From: Bacteroidota bacterium
GTDB taxonomy: Bacteria > Bacteroidota > Bacteroidia > 2-12-FULL-35-15
DNA: 64,000 bases
Direction of reading: 5' to 3'
Assembly (NCBI GenBank): GCA_025963715.1
Contig: JAOQAG010000022.1
Span: forward strand, 1 to 64,000
Shown: in pieces, positions 34,584 through 44,308 of the stretch
Layout of the letters: the number at the start of each line of letters is the position of its first letter
Numbering within the stretch: position 1 is the first letter of the stretch
The notes under the pieces: generated by a model
Databases searched by the model: none
The model's input: only the letters and a program-made list of their open reading frames with translations
Told to the model about the DNA's origin: nothing
Made by a program: the position numbers and the translations under genes

Positions 34584-34601
34584 CTGAAATACTATTTATA
34601 T

Positions 34602-34609
34602 CAAAGATA
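34602..34609 (-). promoter_or_regulatory. -7 element TATCTTTG upstream of cdd
   Basis: An exact TAnnTTTG match 18 bases before the cdd ATG on the minus strand. No clear -33 TTTG is visible at the expected distance. Confidence 0.45.
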
Positions 34610-34627
34610 CGGGTTAATTTGGAAATT

Positions 34628-34837
34628 AGTACGGATAGCGCCCGCCTGAACGATTCGGGCAGGAACAGGAACGAATATTGCGAATCTGTGTGGCTCCGAA
34701 GGAGTACACAACAAAAGCTCTTTTTTCTTCTTTTCCTTCTTAGTGTTTCTTCGTGCCTAAGTGGTAAAACCGCTCCGAAGGAGCACACACCGCATCTGCG
34801 TACAGCAAACTTTGAATTTTGAACTTTAAACTTTGAA
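34628..34837 (+). repeat. Composite of dispersed modules
   Basis: The order is TACGGATAGCG, a CGCCTGAACGATTCGGGC hairpin, AGGAACAGGAACGAATATTG, CGAATCTGTGTGGCTCCGAAGG-type sequence, CGTGCCTAAGTGGTAAAAC, GCTCCGAAGGAGCACACACC, GCATCTGCGTACAGCAAAC, and finally TTTGAATTTTGAACTTTAAA. It fills the gap between cdd and the TPR gene. It is the most complete example of the module series in the window. Confidence 0.8.
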
Positions 34838-34842
34838 CTACT

Positions 34843-36837
34843 TTACTTATAACAAAACCGTTTGATCACATTATACGCTTCCAGAATCCCCAACTCTCCC
34901 GCCTTGCTCAAATCAATACAGGCATTATTATTATCGTGCAAAACGATAAGCAACAAGCCGCGGTTGTAATACACTTCCGAAAGGCTTGGATCGCAGGAAA
35001 GCGCCATGGTGTAATCTGCAACAGCGCCTTTGTAATCATTCGTTTTTATTTTTGTAGTAGCGGTATTGAACCAGGCATACGTAAATTCAGGGTCCAGCTG
35101 CAAGGCTTTTGCATAATCATTCAGCACCATGTCGTACGTATTATCCGTGTAAACGCGCTTTTGATAGGTTTTAGGAACATTACCGCTGGCATCAAATGCC
35201 GGAACGTCATCAAACGAATACAGCAATTCCAGTAATTTATACCGCGTGTTTGCTCTGCTGAACCAGGCCATTACATTGGTAGAATCAAGCTTTATAGACA
35301 TGTTGTAATCGGCGATCGACTGGTTGTATTTTTGCACGGTGGCATATAAAATGGCACGGTTAAAATAATTACCTGCATTCAAACTGTCTTTTTCTATGAC
35401 CGTAGTTAGCGCATTTATTTTATTAAAAACAGCGGCTTCATCCAAACTATCTGCAGGCGTATTTACCAGTGTAAGCACGCTGTCTTTTTTATTTTTTAAG
35501 GGAACTTTATACAACCTGAATTTTTTTTGCGCCGGGAACATCGTCACCGAAAAAATAGATTGCGGCTGAATATCGGCATTGCTGTATTGTACTTTTTCTT
35601 TGGAATTATTCTGACTTTCGGAACCGGCACTCAGCGACATGAACTTCATCAGTTTGGCACTTTCTTCCACGCGGGCACTATCGCTCAGCGATGTGTTGGA
35701 ATTGTGGATCTCTACCGATTTATCGTGATCGCGTTTGGAATCTTCCGGTTTATTCAGATCCTTTTCCACCTGTGAACGGTTTTCATACGCATCGGAAAAA
35801 TTCGGGAATAAGGCAATCACTTTGTTATAATCTTCCAGCGCGCCTTTCAGATCGTGATGCGAATATTTTAATCCCGCACGATTATAATAGGCGAGAATAT
35901 TCTGTGGATGAATTTCCAGTACTTTATCATAATCATACAAGGAACCGTTGTAATCCTTCATGTCGCTTTTTAACATCGCGCGATTAAAATATGCAGTTGC
36001 ATTATCCGGCGATAAGCGGATCACTTTGTTGAGATCTTTTAAGGCTTCCGCATTTTTTTTATCATCGATCTTTAAAATGGCGCGGTTCAATAATGCGTCG
36101 GTATTTAATGAATCGTGCTTCAATACAAAATTCAGATCGGCAATGGCCGAATCTTTTTTCTCCATGGCCACCCAGGTTTCAGCGCGCTGCATGTATGCGA
36201 AAATATTTTTATGGTTTTTACTGATCACACGGCCAAAATCTTTGATCGCATTTTCATATTGGGTCAGGCCCGATTTGGCCGCGCCTCTTACGATGTATAA
36301 ATTTTCGTTGTTGTATTTTAATCGTTCTGCATGGTTACAATCATCGATCGCCAATTGGAATTTTTGCAACGCAAGGTAAGTGATCGCGCGGTTAAAATAG
36401 ATCACCGGGTTTAAAGAATCCAGCAGAATGGCTTTGTCATAATCTTCAAAAGCGCCCTGGTAGTTAAACATTTTATCGCGGACCAATGCGCGTGAAATAT
36501 AGGCATCCACCCAGCTCGAATAAATGCTGATGGATTTGGTGTAATCTTTTTCCGAACCGATATAATCATCCAGTTCTTCCTTCGCAATAGCGCGGAAAAA
36601 ATACGCATCAAACGATTGGCTTTGCTGCCCGATCGCGAGGTTAAAATATTCGATGGCTTTGGTAAAATGCTCCTGGCTTAGCTCATACCGGCCCATTTGC
36701 AGATAGCTGGATTTTAACTGCGCATAGCCCGGCAACAAACAGCAGCAATGCAGGATCAGTACCAAAACTATTTTCTTTATGCGCTGCATCTCGTTTTTAT
36801 CGTGCCTGTATTTTTTGCTTGTTTTATCATCCTGCAT
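34843..36837 (-). CDS. TPR-repeat envelope protein
   Basis: A 664-residue protein made almost entirely of tetratricopeptide repeats (34-residue units with A-x-x-x-x-N/D-x-A-I pattern, e.g. NAITYLALQKFQLAIDDCNH). One block spans about 40-385, and a second (about 475-655) follows a non-TPR linker. A hydrophobic signal-like segment (IVLVLILHCCCLLPGYA) is at about 22-38. The ATG at 36837 overlaps the TAA of the upstream beta-barrel gene (TAATG); an internal ATG at 36789 would put the signal segment closer to the N-terminus. It probably scaffolds a periplasmic complex and belongs to the receptor/regulator cluster. Confidence 0.85.
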   Translation of the reverse strand: MQDDKTSKKYRHDKNEMQRIKKIVLVLILHCCCLLPGYAQLKSSYLQMGRYELSQEHFTKAIEYFNLAIGQQSQSFDAYFFRAIAKEELDDYIGSEKDYTKSISIYSSWVDAYISRALVRDKMFNYQGAFEDYDKAILLDSLNPVIYFNRAITYLALQKFQLAIDDCNHAERLKYNNENLYIVRGAAKSGLTQYENAIKDFGRVISKNHKNIFAYMQRAETWVAMEKKDSAIADLNFVLKHDSLNTDALLNRAILKIDDKKNAEALKDLNKVIRLSPDNATAYFNRAMLKSDMKDYNGSLYDYDKVLEIHPQNILAYYNRAGLKYSHHDLKGALEDYNKVIALFPNFSDAYENRSQVEKDLNKPEDSKRDHDKSVEIHNSNTSLSDSARVEESAKLMKFMSLSAGSESQNNSKEKVQYSNADIQPQSIFSVTMFPAQKKFRLYKVPLKNKKDSVLTLVNTPADSLDEAAVFNKINALTTVIEKDSLNAGNYFNRAILYATVQKYNQSIADYNMSIKLDSTNVMAWFSRANTRYKLLELLYSFDDVPAFDASGNVPKTYQKRVYTDNTYDMVLNDYAKALQLDPEFTYAWFNTATTKIKTNDYKGAVADYTMALSCDPSLSEVYYNRGLLLIVLHDNNNACIDLSKAGELGILEAYNVIKRFCYK

Positions 36838-39737
36838 TAATTTCCACCCGGTGGTGGGCCCATTCCGCCCGGAGGTGGCATGCTTCCCGGAGGCGGCATT
36901 CCTTTCGGAAACTGCATTTGCTCCGGCTCCTTCGATCCGTTTTTAAAATGCTTGAATGTATAGGTTAAAGTTACCATAAAATATCGTTTCAGCACATTTG
37001 TATTGCTGTCTTCCGTATACGTTTCGGTCACAGTCCGGCTGATGCTCCTGTTCTGGTTCAAAATATCATACACCGAAACTTTTGCCTCCAGCGACTGGTT
37101 CTTTAAAAATTTATACCCGATGTAGGCATTCCACAATACATAATTCTGGTTGTAGCTTTTTGTCAATCCGGTATAATACATTTGATTCACATCGGTATTG
37201 AATACTACTTTTTTCAATAAAATATAATTTACTTTCAGCGTAGCGGTATGATTAAAATACGCATTGTCGGATTGCGCCTGCAGCGTGTTTTTTACGGTAT
37301 TGTAACTGCCATTGTATGCAATCGAAAAATCAAACGACGTGCTGATGTTGCTGCTTAAATAAATGCCGCCGCTCACTGCATTGTTGCTCGAATAATTTAT
37401 TGCATCGTTGATCAGTGCCGGTGTGTGCGCATAGGTATAACCTGCGTTGATGTTCAAATTGCTTTTGATCGGTTTCAGCGGAAAACTATACACGCCAAAA
37501 GTGCGCAGGCTGTAATAATTATTCAGGTTTACCGGTTTTATCAATTGGCTTCCGCGATTGATCGTGTAGCCTTGCAACGAAGTGTCAGAGCGGATCAGGT
37601 AGGTGGCATTGCTGATGTAATTGGTGGTTTGGTTCGCCATCAGGAAAATGAAAAAGTTTTTTGCTTTCATCGGATTTCCCAGGCCTAAGCGCACTGTTAA
37701 ATTGTTTTCAAATGTTTGTTTCAGATCCGTATTTCCCGATTTTACCAGCAAGGGGTTGGAAATATCGATCACATTTTGCAGCTGCGTTACCGAAGGCGAT
37801 CGCGTGGTGGTCCGGTAATTAATATTCAGGTTTTTTGTTTTGCTGAACTTGTAGCTATACATCGCGGTTGGCAAAATATTATTGAAGGTGCGGTTCAGCT
37901 TAACGTTTTCAGGATACGTTTGATTGCCGCTTAATACAGCCTGTTCCACATCGGCGCCCACCATAAATGTTGATTTTGGTTTGTTCAAACGGTAGCTCAA
38001 ACCGCCGCGTTGACTGGTATATGTGTTGTTGTATCTATTTGACAATGCTGTATCCAAAACCGAATAATCGCCTTCGCCGTTATTATTATTTGTGGTTTTA
38101 TCCGCTTCGTTTTTTGTGTACGACGGACGGTAGGTGATCATCATTTGCCCGTCTTTCCCCACTGGTTCCGTATAAGAAAGGTTTCCGCCCCAGGTTGTGC
38201 TTTTGCTTACGTTTGTATATTGCTGATCAAGCACAGTACTGGTGGTAAGCGAATCGTTGTAAATACTCGACGAATAATAACTGCCGTTTCCATCGCGGTT
38301 ATTTATTTGCGTATTGATATTGAATGAAATGGTTCTTCCCTTTTTTTGAAATTTATGTTGCAGCAATAAATCATTCTGAAAATTATAACCGGTGTTGATC
38401 GCCTTCGTTCTGTTTTCCGTCTGGCTCAGGAAGGAGGCGCTGTCGGGCAGACTGTTTGTTCCCATCAGGTCGCTGGTAGCATTGTTTTGCTGGAACGTAA
38501 GCCGAGGTGTCAGCGTGATCGAATTCATCGTATCGATCGCATATTCCAGCTTAAAATTTATTTTGTGGTTCAGGTTTTTTGTACGCGATGTGCTCGTTTG
38601 ATCATACATCAGTTTGTTGTCCGTAAAATAATTCCGTGCAATGGTTCCTGTATTCAAATTATCCGTTTGATTGAAAAAATAACTGCCGGATACATTTATT
38701 TTTTTGCCCCAGGCATCCGAATAATTTAATCCGGCTGCAGTAGTAGTTGCAACACCGCTTTGCTGTCCCGCAAAAAAATTGGAAGCGCCACCGCCGCCCG
38801 ATCCGCCCATTCCGGGGCCGCCGCCGCTTTGTCCGGAATTGCTCATCACGCTCATGATGTCCGAAATATTAAAATTCTGCTGGTTAATATTATTCGACAT
38901 CCCGATCACGGAGAAGCGGCGTTTGCCGTTAAAGCTGTTGAATGTTAAGCCACTGTTGTATTTCAATTCAGAGGCATCGTCATCCGTTCCTGCGCCGCCA
39001 TAAATTTTCCCGAACTGCCCTACATTTCTTCCCGGCTTCGTAATAATGTTCATGGCTTTTTGTTCGTCACCGTCTTTAAAACCGGTAAATTGCGCCTGGT
39101 CGCTGTTTTTATCATACACCTGTACTTTATCAATAATATCCGCAGGTAAATTTTTTAATGCAGCAGTTGGATCATCACCGAAAAACGGTTTGCCATCCAC
39201 AAATACTTTTTTTACTTCCTCGCCATTTACTTTCACCGTAGTTCCGTCGGAAGTAACGCCCGGCATTTTCTTCACGAGATCTTCTGCAGAAGCATCCGGA
39301 TTAGTTTTGTAGGCGTTGGCATTAAACTGAGTGGTATCGCCCTTTTGCTCCGCACGCTGCTGTTCGCCTTCTACCGTCACTGTTTTTAAAACCGATGCGT
39401 TTGTTTCCATCGCCATCGTTCCGGTGTAGACATCTTTATCGGCAACCGTAATAAATTTTTGTCCGTTTTTATAACTGATGTAATACGCAGTTAATTTATA
39501 GCGCGCCGGTGTCACATTTGCAAATTCAAAATTTCCATTCGCATCGGCAGCAATGCCAGTTACTTTGGTTGTATCTGCAATGTCAGTCAATTTTACAATG
39601 GCGCCGATCAGTGGAACAGTATCCGTTTTGGAAATGATGCGGCCTCTCACATGGTAGGTTTGCGCTTGTGTAAAAAAAACAAAAACAAAAATGAAGATCG
39701 CGGTAAGTGTATATTTTTTAAGAGAGATGTGCAACAT
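36837..39737 (-). CDS. TonB-dependent-receptor-like outer-membrane barrel (OMP_b-brl_3)
   Basis: A 966-residue protein with a signal peptide (FIFVFVFFTQAQ) and a carboxypeptidase-regulatory-like domain (about 28-115, VRGRIISKTDTVPLIGAIV). A plug-like segment follows (KMPGVTSDGTTVKVNGEEVK), and then the large barrel. A Gly/Ser/Met-rich loop (SGQSGGGPGMGGSGGGGAS) lies at about 305-325. The last 28 residues form a repetitive Met-Pro-Gly tail (GMPPPGSMPPPGGMGPPPGG), unusual for a barrel terminus. The LytTR regulator gene ends five bases upstream and the TPR gene starts on its stop codon. Confidence 0.85.
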   Translation of the reverse strand: MLHISLKKYTLTAIFIFVFVFFTQAQTYHVRGRIISKTDTVPLIGAIVKLTDIADTTKVTGIAADANGNFEFANVTPARYKLTAYYISYKNGQKFITVADKDVYTGTMAMETNASVLKTVTVEGEQQRAEQKGDTTQFNANAYKTNPDASAEDLVKKMPGVTSDGTTVKVNGEEVKKVFVDGKPFFGDDPTAALKNLPADIIDKVQVYDKNSDQAQFTGFKDGDEQKAMNIITKPGRNVGQFGKIYGGAGTDDDASELKYNSGLTFNSFNGKRRFSVIGMSNNINQQNFNISDIMSVMSNSGQSGGGPGMGGSGGGGASNFFAGQQSGVATTTAAGLNYSDAWGKKINVSGSYFFNQTDNLNTGTIARNYFTDNKLMYDQTSTSRTKNLNHKINFKLEYAIDTMNSITLTPRLTFQQNNATSDLMGTNSLPDSASFLSQTENRTKAINTGYNFQNDLLLQHKFQKKGRTISFNINTQINNRDGNGSYYSSSIYNDSLTTSTVLDQQYTNVSKSTTWGGNLSYTEPVGKDGQMMITYRPSYTKNEADKTTNNNNGEGDYSVLDTALSNRYNNTYTSQRGGLSYRLNKPKSTFMVGADVEQAVLSGNQTYPENVKLNRTFNNILPTAMYSYKFSKTKNLNINYRTTTRSPSVTQLQNVIDISNPLLVKSGNTDLKQTFENNLTVRLGLGNPMKAKNFFIFLMANQTTNYISNATYLIRSDTSLQGYTINRGSQLIKPVNLNNYYSLRTFGVYSFPLKPIKSNLNINAGYTYAHTPALINDAINYSSNNAVSGGIYLSSNISTSFDFSIAYNGSYNTVKNTLQAQSDNAYFNHTATLKVNYILLKKVVFNTDVNQMYYTGLTKSYNQNYVLWNAYIGYKFLKNQSLEAKVSVYDILNQNRSISRTVTETYTEDSNTNVLKRYFMVTLTYTFKHFKNGSKEPEQMQFPKGMPPPGSMPPPGGMGPPPGGN

Positions 39738-39742
39738 GAATT

Positions 39743-40462
39743 TTAAAATTTCATTGATTTAGAAGCGAGGTATTCCATAAATTCATTTTTATGCTGGTCC
39801 GCGATCCTGATGTGATTTTTACCGATGATCACCTGTGTTCGCTCAATCGCTTCGATCTTTTCGAGATTGATAATGAATGAACGGTGTACCCGCATGAATT
39901 TCGAAGGCAGCTGTTCTTCCAGTGCTTTCAGGCTGATCAAACTAAGTACCGCTTTGTCGGCGTCTTCTAAATGGATCTTTACATAATCTTTCAAACCTTC
40001 AAAAAACAATACTTTATTCAGATCAATTTTAATTTGTTTGTATTCCGATTTCACATACAGAAAAGAATCTGTTTCCGTTTTTTGCTCCGGGTTTAATTTT
40101 GTCCTGAACCATTCTTTCGCTTTGTTAGCGGCTTTCAGGAACTCTTCGTAATTAAATGGTTTTAATAAATAATCCAGTGCATCTATACGAAATCCTTCCA
40201 GCGCATATTTTTCAAAAGCGGTTGTTAAAATTATTTTCGGGCCGTTGGTAAGCGTGCGCGAAAATTCAATACCGTTCAGATCCGGCATCTGAATATCTAA
40301 AAACAGCAGATCAATGGAATTGGAATTCATCAGCTCCATCGCCTCAAACGCATTCGCACATTTCCCTTTCAATTCCAGGAAAGGTGTTTTGTTCACATAT
40401 CCTTTGATCAAATGAAGCGCAGGTGGCTCATCATCCACAATCAGGCAATTTATTTTTTTCAT
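39743..40462 (-). CDS. LytTR-family response regulator
   Basis: A 239-residue regulator with a receiver domain (about 1-120; DDE near the start and phospho-acceptor Asp in LLFLDIQMPDLNG, about residue 55; conserved Lys in DYLLKPF). A LytTR DNA-binding domain follows (about 135-235; LFFEGLKDYVKIHL and FMRVHRSFIINLEKIEAIE). The likely partner is the histidine kinase at 44309-45373, which leads the same strand run with the TonB receptor and DUF4249 genes between them. Upstream is an exact -7 element (TATTTTTG, 40494-40487). Confidence 0.95.
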   Translation of the reverse strand: MKKINCLIVDDEPPALHLIKGYVNKTPFLELKGKCANAFEAMELMNSNSIDLLFLDIQMPDLNGIEFSRTLTNGPKIILTTAFEKYALEGFRIDALDYLLKPFNYEEFLKAANKAKEWFRTKLNPEQKTETDSFLYVKSEYKQIKIDLNKVLFFEGLKDYVKIHLEDADKAVLSLISLKALEEQLPSKFMRVHRSFIINLEKIEAIERTQVIIGKNHIRIADQHKNEFMEYLASKSMKF

Positions 40463-40486
40463 TTACAACATACAGGATTAAGGGTG

Positions 40487-40494
40487 CAAAAATA
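40487..40494 (-). promoter_or_regulatory. -7 element TATTTTTG upstream of the LytTR regulator
   Basis: An exact TAnnTTTG match 24 bases before the ATG on the minus strand. The -33 region is not convincing. It suggests the regulator, barrel and TPR genes may be transcribed separately from the receptor operon. Confidence 0.45.
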
Positions 40495-40535
40495 CTTAAG
40501 GAAAACCAATTAAACCCTGCCATTTAACACAAATT

Positions 40536-41348
40536 TCAGGGTTCTTTCACTTCGAGCATCAGCGTATCCGAATTTAAGCCCGTAAATATCCCATATCCGT
40601 TGCTAATACTGGTGGAAGGATTTGTTAAATTTTGTGAACTCGTGCTGTTATCATCATACAGCGTGGCATAATCTGGCAATACATGGTACAAGATCAGGCG
40701 ATGCGTGCCGTAATACTGGAATTCATTCGCCCGGATCTCAATACTGGTGCTATTCGTAGGTTTTTTCTTAAAACGGTTGCCCGGAGGCGCATTGTTCCCA
40801 AAATCGCGGATCGGGTCCAGCGTGGCTTCAATATTTTCGATCACCACAATGTAATAAGAACCGTCTGTATTCGTCCAGCTGAGCGTTACCGGATCGGGCA
40901 TGGTAAAACCGCCAGCCATCGGTGTGCTGGTGCTATCCATGCGTGTGATGGCTATCTGCGTCACCGATTGCGTATACCCCTGTGGTTTCGCAGGAATGTA
41001 CGTATAAGCAGTTACCGGTTTTTTATTATAGGTAAACGATAAATTATATTTTGCACCTTCCGCCACGATCAGGTTGCTATCCGCATATTGCCCGTTGCCA
41101 TAAGCGGTGAGCGGATACGTAACATTGTTACACGTAACATTTACACTCAGTGCATTAATATCATCAGCCGAATAATTTACGCCCGACGAAAATGGGATCT
41201 GTCTGCTCAGCTTTACATTCATTACATTTCCCGGCTGCAGGTACGATTCGATCACCGGTGTATCCGTAAATTCGGAGCTGTCCTGTTTTTTGCAGGCCGT
41301 TAAAGCAAACGAAAGCAGCGCTACTGTTATTCTGATTTTTACACGCAT
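40536..41348 (-). CDS. DUF4249 lipoprotein
   Basis: A 270-residue lipoprotein (lipobox LTAC, Cys about 19) of the DUF4249 family: it opens with TPVIESYLQPGN and has the typical LSWTNTDGSYYIVVIENIEA centre. DUF4249 proteins are encoded next to TonB-dependent receptors and are thought to be their surface-lipoprotein partners, by analogy with SusD-type pairs. The ATG follows the TAA of the receptor gene with no base between them, so they are co-translated. Confidence 0.9.
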   Translation of the reverse strand: MRVKIRITVALLSFALTACKKQDSSEFTDTPVIESYLQPGNVMNVKLSRQIPFSSGVNYSADDINALSVNVTCNNVTYPLTAYGNGQYADSNLIVAEGAKYNLSFTYNKKPVTAYTYIPAKPQGYTQSVTQIAITRMDSTSTPMAGGFTMPDPVTLSWTNTDGSYYIVVIENIEATLDPIRDFGNNAPPGNRFKKKPTNSTSIEIRANEFQYYGTHRLILYHVLPDYATLYDDNSTSSQNLTNPSTSISNGYGIFTGLNSDTLMLEVKEP

Positions 41349-44288
41349 TTATCTTAATTTTAGTGATAAAGTAAGGTTGGGAGTGATCCCTAAATAATTC
41401 ACATTTGTTTCAATGATCTGTCCGTCCACAATGCTGTATTGCTTGTACCATACATTTGTCCGGTTGTACACATTAAAAATGCTAAAGCCGATGTAGCCGA
41501 TGTCTCTTCGTTTTTCACCCACCAGTAATTTATAATTTACCGAAATATCGGCGCGGTGATAATCCGGCAAACGCAAGCTGTTTTTTGCCGTTACAGTAAA
41601 ATAATCCTGCGTGGTTCCGTCGAGCAACGTAATCGTGTATGCTCCCGATGGTGCGGTGTATGGCCTGCCTGTGGCAAAGATCCAGGTAGCGGAAAAATCC
41701 CAGCGCTTGTATTTATACAATCCCACAATTTTAAATTCGTGCGTTACATCCTGGCTTGCGGGATAATCATCGGTAGAATAAATCGCGAAATGATTCATCG
41801 CTTCCGCGAGTGTATAACTTACCCAGCCGTTAAATTTTCCAAATTTCTTCTGCGCTAAAAATTCAATTCCTCTTGAATAGCCGGTTCCGTTAAAAAAGTT
41901 TTCGTTGTAATCCACGCCTTCCGGACTGGCATTAAAACGCAATGAATATTCCGTGAGTCCGGACAGCTTTTTATAATAACCTTCGGCACTGAATAAATAA
42001 TCGTTTGTTTCATAGGAGATTCCCGCAACGTAATGAATGGCAGAGCTTACCGGGATCTTATTTCCATCCGATAATACCCAAAAGTCGCGGCTGCCCGATA
42101 AAATATCTTCACGCGTTACGCGGTTAGCAAACTGGTAATACTTGCCGGTAGCCGCTTTTAGCGAGATCTTACTTGTTAATTTATAAATCGCAGAAGCCCT
42201 CGGTTCGTAATATGGCTTGCCTGTTACATCAAAATAACTGATCCTGATTCCGGGTAAAAAAATTAATTTATCATCAAAGAATTTTGTTTTGCTCTGCACG
42301 TAACCACCTGCCAGCACTGCAAAATTATGGCGGTCGAGGATCGTGTTTGTATCATTTTGTGCGTAGGTATATTTGATGTCAAAATACGTTGCGAAACCTC
42401 CGAATTGTAATTGACTGTTTTTAAAAATATTCCATTCATAATCCGATTTGAAGCTGTAATCCTTTAAATTATTATTTTCGAAAAGTCCCGTTTTGGTTGT
42501 TACTGCTGTTCCTGCGGCGTTCGTCACCGTGCGCTCCTGCGAACGGTCCCGATCGCTGTAATAATTGGAGTAGCTCAAAATAGTATTGCCGTATAATTTG
42601 GACGACCATTTGCGTGACCATTTTAAGCTGCTTCCGATATTCCCGTATTTGGTAAGATCGGTGGAACTCGTGCTGAAACTGCTCGGTGCATTTGCAGAAG
42701 AAGCTGCTGCTGTTCCGTTGTTTAATTTATCCGTTCCGTTAAACAAGCTGAAAGAAATAATATCCTTGTCCGTTGGCCGGTACGTGAGCTTTGCATTCAG
42801 GTCGTAAAAAAAAGATACCGCTTTCGATTGTTGCTTAAAACGCCCGCCACCGCTGGGTTGATCGGAAGTGGTGGTTTGACTGCTGTTAAATTTATTGAAA
42901 ATTTTATCATACACATATCCCTGGTACGATCTTCTGAACGCTACCACCGATGTGAATTTTTTACCGATCGGAATTTCCACAAATGCATTCGCGCTCAGCA
43001 AACTAAAATCGCCGCCCATGTTAAATTTTTTCTGATTGCCTTCTTTGCCCGCAATTTCCGTCACACTCGAAAGCCTTCCGCCAAAGCGTGATTCGAACGC
43101 ACCTTTATACAATTGAATGTCTTTTAATGCATTCGAATTAAATGCGCTGAAAAAACCGTACAAGTGATCCACATAATAAATAGTAAAACCATCATACAAA
43201 ATTAAATTCTGGTCGGGTGTGCCGCCCCGCACATACAATCCCGATGATGATTCATTGGAAGCGCCAATACCCGGCATCAGCTGGAATGAGCGCATAATGT
43301 CTTTCTCGCCGATGTTAGGCAATTGCTCCAGTTTTTTCGGTGTCATTTTTATCGTGCTGATATCTTCCTTGTTGGAAAGTACAATGTCTTCCCGCTGGCC
43401 TTCCACAACAACTGTATTCAGCATCTGCGACGATGGTTTTACTTCGATCAGCAAATTCCGTTTCGGCAATTGCGGATTTAAATACACTTCCGTTTTTTGG
43501 TAACCCACATACTGGATCACCAGTGTGGCCGTATCCGACGGCACTTTTACCAGTGTAAAATAACCATCGGTATTGGTCGCGATGCCGTTCGTAGTACCTT
43601 TGATCTGCACCGTTGCAAACGGCAATGCTTCTCCGCTCGCAGCATCCCGCACAATTCCGGAAAGCGTATAATCAAAAGTTTTCGGCGCGCCAAAATATGT
43701 TTTTTGCGGTGCTTTTTCATCCGCTGCTGCTGTTTTTACTGATGTTTCCTCTTTTTCATCTTCATCCGGAACGGCCACCGTTTCTTTAAAGTCGGAAGTG
43801 ATATCAGCTTGTGCCACAGCACCAACAGCTTTTACAGCCGGTATTGCCAGCCGGATGGTTTTAAACACGCCCGTTAAATGTGCCGCTTTCACATCCTGTG
43901 AATTAATGCTTTCATCATTCACTAAAAAAAATAAATTTTCCTTTCCCCTCGAATAACCAAAGGAAACAAGGCTTACCAGCGAAGAAATGCAATCCAGCTT
44001 TTCTGCGGCAGTAGTTCCATGATTGGGAACATAAATAAATTTGTAATTAAAAAAAGCAGGCAGGTCTTTGATCGTATCCTTTGTATAAGCTTCCATGGGC
44101 GATTCTCCCGGCTTTAATAATTCAAATACCACCGGTTTTGTATCCAGCGAATAATTTCCATCGGCAGTGTAAGAAACAAATTGCAGGTAACAAGCGTTGC
44201 CGGGAGCGTTCAGCTCACACTCTTTTTGCGCTTCCGCAAGGTGTACAAGCAAACAAAGCGCAAGAAGCGGGAATCCTATTTTTTTCAT
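41349..44288 (-). CDS. TonB-dependent receptor with N-terminal extension
   Basis: A 979-residue outer-membrane receptor with a signal peptide (PLLALCLLVHLAEA). An N-terminal domain of about 180 residues with four or so cysteines has no family I recognise. A carboxypeptidase-like domain follows (about 207-290: LSGIVRDAASGEALPFATVQ), then the plug (about 300-400: MPGIGASNESSSGLYVRGGT) and the barrel. It imports an unknown ligand with energy from TonB. A histidine kinase gene precedes it by 20 bases and DUF4249 follows directly, so ligand uptake and signalling are probably linked. No FecR-type anti-sigma or STN domain is seen. Confidence 0.92.
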   Translation of the reverse strand: MKKIGFPLLALCLLVHLAEAQKECELNAPGNACYLQFVSYTADGNYSLDTKPVVFELLKPGESPMEAYTKDTIKDLPAFFNYKFIYVPNHGTTAAEKLDCISSLVSLVSFGYSRGKENLFFLVNDESINSQDVKAAHLTGVFKTIRLAIPAVKAVGAVAQADITSDFKETVAVPDEDEKEETSVKTAAADEKAPQKTYFGAPKTFDYTLSGIVRDAASGEALPFATVQIKGTTNGIATNTDGYFTLVKVPSDTATLVIQYVGYQKTEVYLNPQLPKRNLLIEVKPSSQMLNTVVVEGQREDIVLSNKEDISTIKMTPKKLEQLPNIGEKDIMRSFQLMPGIGASNESSSGLYVRGGTPDQNLILYDGFTIYYVDHLYGFFSAFNSNALKDIQLYKGAFESRFGGRLSSVTEIAGKEGNQKKFNMGGDFSLLSANAFVEIPIGKKFTSVVAFRRSYQGYVYDKIFNKFNSSQTTTSDQPSGGGRFKQQSKAVSFFYDLNAKLTYRPTDKDIISFSLFNGTDKLNNGTAAASSANAPSSFSTSSTDLTKYGNIGSSLKWSRKWSSKLYGNTILSYSNYYSDRDRSQERTVTNAAGTAVTTKTGLFENNNLKDYSFKSDYEWNIFKNSQLQFGGFATYFDIKYTYAQNDTNTILDRHNFAVLAGGYVQSKTKFFDDKLIFLPGIRISYFDVTGKPYYEPRASAIYKLTSKISLKAATGKYYQFANRVTREDILSGSRDFWVLSDGNKIPVSSAIHYVAGISYETNDYLFSAEGYYKKLSGLTEYSLRFNASPEGVDYNENFFNGTGYSRGIEFLAQKKFGKFNGWVSYTLAEAMNHFAIYSTDDYPASQDVTHEFKIVGLYKYKRWDFSATWIFATGRPYTAPSGAYTITLLDGTTQDYFTVTAKNSLRLPDYHRADISVNYKLLVGEKRRDIGYIGFSIFNVYNRTNVWYKQYSIVDGQIIETNVNYLGITPNLTLSLKLR

Positions 44289-44308
44289 CAGGTAAGCGGG
44301 TTGATTAT

